DNA of 64,000 bases from Dasyornis broadbenti. Its lineage: Eukaryota > Chordata > Aves > Passeriformes > Dasyornithidae. Numbering within the stretch: the stretch's first letter is position 1; every line of letters starts with the position of its first letter. Positions 61,279 to 64,000 of the stretch are shown here, piece by piece. The notes below the pieces were generated by a model, which was not told where the DNA came from, did no database searches, and was given only the letters and a program-made list of their open reading frames with translations. Location of the stretch: contig VZRN01002235.1 of NCBI GenBank assembly GCA_013397935.1, positions 248,001 through 312,000 on the forward strand, written 5' to 3'. The translations under genes and the position numbers were made by a program.

Positions 61279-64000
61279 GCCTGAGCAGAACATACACAGG
61301 AATAATAGCATTCCAGTAATGAGTAATTCCACAAAATCTGTTCTACTAATTAAACAATGCTTCTGACGGTGTATCAAGATTTGCAACTTCTCCTGTTATA
61401 ACCCACATTGTTTCACTTATGTGCTGACATGCAAGATTTTTTAAAATTTTATTCACTTTTGTGAATGAATTCGCTTCGTTCTGCAGTCTTATCTATATAC
61501 GATCATCCTCTGTTTCTTCTTACATCCTGCTTCTTAGTCTTCACTCAAGTAGTAGATCAAAGTGCAGAGGGGGTTCCTCCCTATGTTTAGGTCAATCTAT
61601 TCTTGTCCAGTAGCCCGTAAGTACCACTGCAAGATGTTTTATTCTTATCTTTGAAAACTGCCAGTGTAATCAATGTTACCCAAACATCCGAGTTCAGATT
61701 ACATTGTGTGTTAAGGGGTGTGGGGTTTGTGCTTCCTTTTTTAAACAAGACCAGGAGAATTGAAGGGAATATTTCTCTTTACCTTTCAAGTAAACATAAG
61801 TGAACATTGAAGCTTGTTTCTCTATTCAGCTATAAGAAGATACTCTGGAACCTCTTTTCACTTTTTACTAAATTCAGTAAAATCTGATAATAATCCTCCT
61901 TGTTGATTTGACTGTTCCATAGTTGCCTATTTCATTACTTATTAACCCTTCTTTGAAGCAGCTAGTTTCTGAGATCTTTGGGTACAGTGTCCTAGCATAG
62001 CCAGGACCCTGACACAGCAATCTGAACAATTTTTTGCTGATGCTCTTTAGCCCTTTTTGTCCATTTTTTTCACTAGGGGCCCAGCAGTTGCTTTTAAGAC
62101 TAAATACCAAGCAATTTATTATTGTATGTTCATTGTTTTTAGACAGGTTGCTGAAGAGCTCAAGTAGTGAGCAGATGAGTACCTAAGCACTACTCTTCTG
62201 ATAACACAGACAACAAGGAAATTTCATTGCATCAAAGTCTGGCAACTGTGCACCAGCAGAGCTGCTAGCACTGCTTGGGTCTGACGGCTACCCAGGTCTC
62301 AGTGACAGAGGGAGTCAGTGATAGGCATTCTACAAACCAGCAGTGGAGGAAGAAACCAAGATATACACATGAAAAGCAGTAGAGACTGCAGGAAACACAG
62401 ATGAAAACATCAAGTACTGGATAAGATTACCATAAATCACATGAAAGACACATACCAAATGAACCAATATCTCAAGGCATGCCAGAGTCCCTAAAGGACA
62501 GGAAAGATGTCAACGTCTGCACTACTGAAGTGATCAAATATTTGATTGAGATGGCAGGGATGACAAAGAAGAACAAGAACAAGAAGCAAACTGCTTCAGA
62601 GAATATTGGGTGCTGTAAAGTCTCCATATCCTAATTGAAATAATAAAATCTTTACTTCTCTGGCAATTCTAGAGGAGTATACAATAATTGTTTACCAAGA
62701 ATGCTACCATACCACACATTTAACTAAAACCCAAACATATCAAATCTTCCTGTAACAACTGAACATAATATAAGTAACCTCTTAGTGTTACTTTCCGCAT
62801 TACCTTGTTTTAAGAAAACTGCAGTTCTAGATTGGTGCCTGTGACTCTTGCATGAAGTCTGTTTCTGCTGAATTCTTCTTTTAACCTGATTTACACAGTG
62901 GTGGTGGGCCAAAGAGCACCTGAACAATATAGGCTCAGTAGCTGACAAATTCTAAAACCAAAAGGCTTGCTTTTTCTCATAAAATTTTTAAAGCCAGTAC
63001 ACTTTCAATAACAAGCAGAAACAGATGTTACAGATGACAGGAAAAGAAGTCTTTGTCCAAGCAAGCATAGGAATAGTTCTGTGACAAAATCCAGCTCATA
63101 TGTGTACCATCAAAACTAGACGATTAAGTTTTAAGAGAGTGTTTTCAGAAGTCTTATGAGCTGTTTTATGTATTGCTCTTCGTGCGTTATTCCTTCTCTT
63201 CAGCCCAAGATTTTACCCCTAGAACGTCTGTGAAGGAAAAGAAAAAAAAGAAACCTCATTTGTTTTTTAAAAACATTGAACACCTTATTCTATATTTATG
63301 TGTTATGATTTGCATTAAATGTATTGCTAAATTGTTTCTCTGTTAAAATAATCAGGATGGTGTCTAACTTAGAGCAGTAGCAATGGTCACCCTGCATGGA
63401 AAAAATCTGTGGTGAAGCTGGCAAAGGGTACATGGGGATAGGAGGCACCTCCTGTAAAGGACCTAGTGGCAATCAATATCAGGTCTAACTGCTGTGCTGA
63501 GGAAGGGACATGTGAGCTTCATCTGGACCTTACACAATTAACATATGGAGAAAAATTGGTCTTATCTATGTTTTCAACAAATACAGAACAGCAAGATTCC
63601 CAGCATAAGCTGTCTGAATTGGTATTAAACTCCATGTACTGCAATTATCACATTAATTAAAAGATGTAATGGGCTGTGGTATATACCCTAGAGAATTCTA
63701 GGGAAAGAAAAGATTAGGGATTGGAGTCTCTCAGACACTGAAATAGAGCAAGAGACAGTGTCTAACCTCTAGGGAACTTCAATGTTCTCTAAATGGGACA
63801 ATTGCAACCTTCTAGAAATGTAACTTTAAATTTTCAAATGGGCTGTAAACACAAATTCTCAAAAACTGGGAATCTTAAACTATTTATCTCAAAGTTAAAG
63901 GAATTATCTCAGTAGCTGCAGCACATTTCATAAAATATCTCAGGTAAATAAAACTCTTCCTTATTCTAAAAACATTTTATATTCTAAAAAAATTTTAGAA

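Larger units (their letters stand above)
58861..64000. other. Unique sequence, pyrimidine-rich on plus strand, no gene recognised
   Basis: From about 59.2 to 62.1 kb the plus strand is visibly T/C-rich. No TE family is recognised. Candidate small frames are 62479-62634 (51 codons, Lys/Asn-rich, followed eight bases later by AATAAA at 62642) and 63466-63660 (64 codons). Neither matches a family I know. Confidence 0.5.

Overview
The window looks like one stretch of a songbird (passerine) macrochromosome. The base composition is AT-rich. The recognisable repeats are avian: CR1 LINE fragments, ERVL-type LTRs of the bird 'TGTTGTGGTTTAACC' class, and a SINE made of a tRNA-Ile half joined to a CR1 tail, an architecture I know from TguSINE1 of zebra finch. 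There is no bacterial-style gene layout. I find no intact protein-coding gene, rRNA, functional tRNA or CRISPR array. The open frames that exist are short, lack recognisable domains, or lie inside repeats. The window is best read as intergenic sequence (a gene desert) or the inside of a very long intron.

Layout. 1-8.46 kb is featureless AT-rich DNA. 8.46-9.88 kb holds a plus-strand ERVL-type LTR followed by degenerate, probably retrovirus-derived sequence. 11.39-11.51 kb is the tRNA-Ile/CR1 SINE, shortly before a 19-N assembly gap (11982-12000). 15.38-15.48 kb is a (TGGAA)n pentamer tract, and 16.25 kb has a perfect 26-bp palindrome. At 21.09 kb and 24.01 kb lie two solo LTRs of different families, each with an exact 5-bp target-site duplication. 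A decayed CR1 tail sits at 25.4-25.8 kb. From 26 to 37.5 kb there is only low-complexity sequence and no gene. At 37.6-38.3 kb three ancient MIR-like SINE segments lie close together. A 0.73-kb CR1 piece follows at 39.8-40.5 kb. 40.5-50.9 kb is mostly unique, with a long poly-A run (46.1 kb), a weak CR1 remnant (47.8 kb) and a 9-bp minisatellite (48.9 kb). A third ERVL-type LTR is at 50.9 kb and a CR1 3' end at 52.0 kb.

The richest part is 53.8-57.4 kb. A minus-strand CR1 has lost its reverse-transcriptase segment and was later interrupted by an LTR-like insertion (54.0-54.5 kb) and by a second copy of the 24-kb LTR (54.7-55.45 kb). Another LTR with clear TATA and AATAAA signals (56.8-57.4 kb) borders its 5' side. 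A diverged CR1 follows at 58.4-58.9 kb; the rest is unique and pyrimidine-rich on the plus strand.

No new multi-gene system is visible. The observations of most use are the nested retroelement history, the in-frame joining of CR1 endonuclease to CR1 C-terminal tail, a probable hidden assembly deletion of about 125 bp behind a single N at 24076, the 26-bp palindrome, and a few open frames and possible conserved noncoding stretches that only comparative data can resolve. All family assignments are from memory of consensus sequences; no database search was run.
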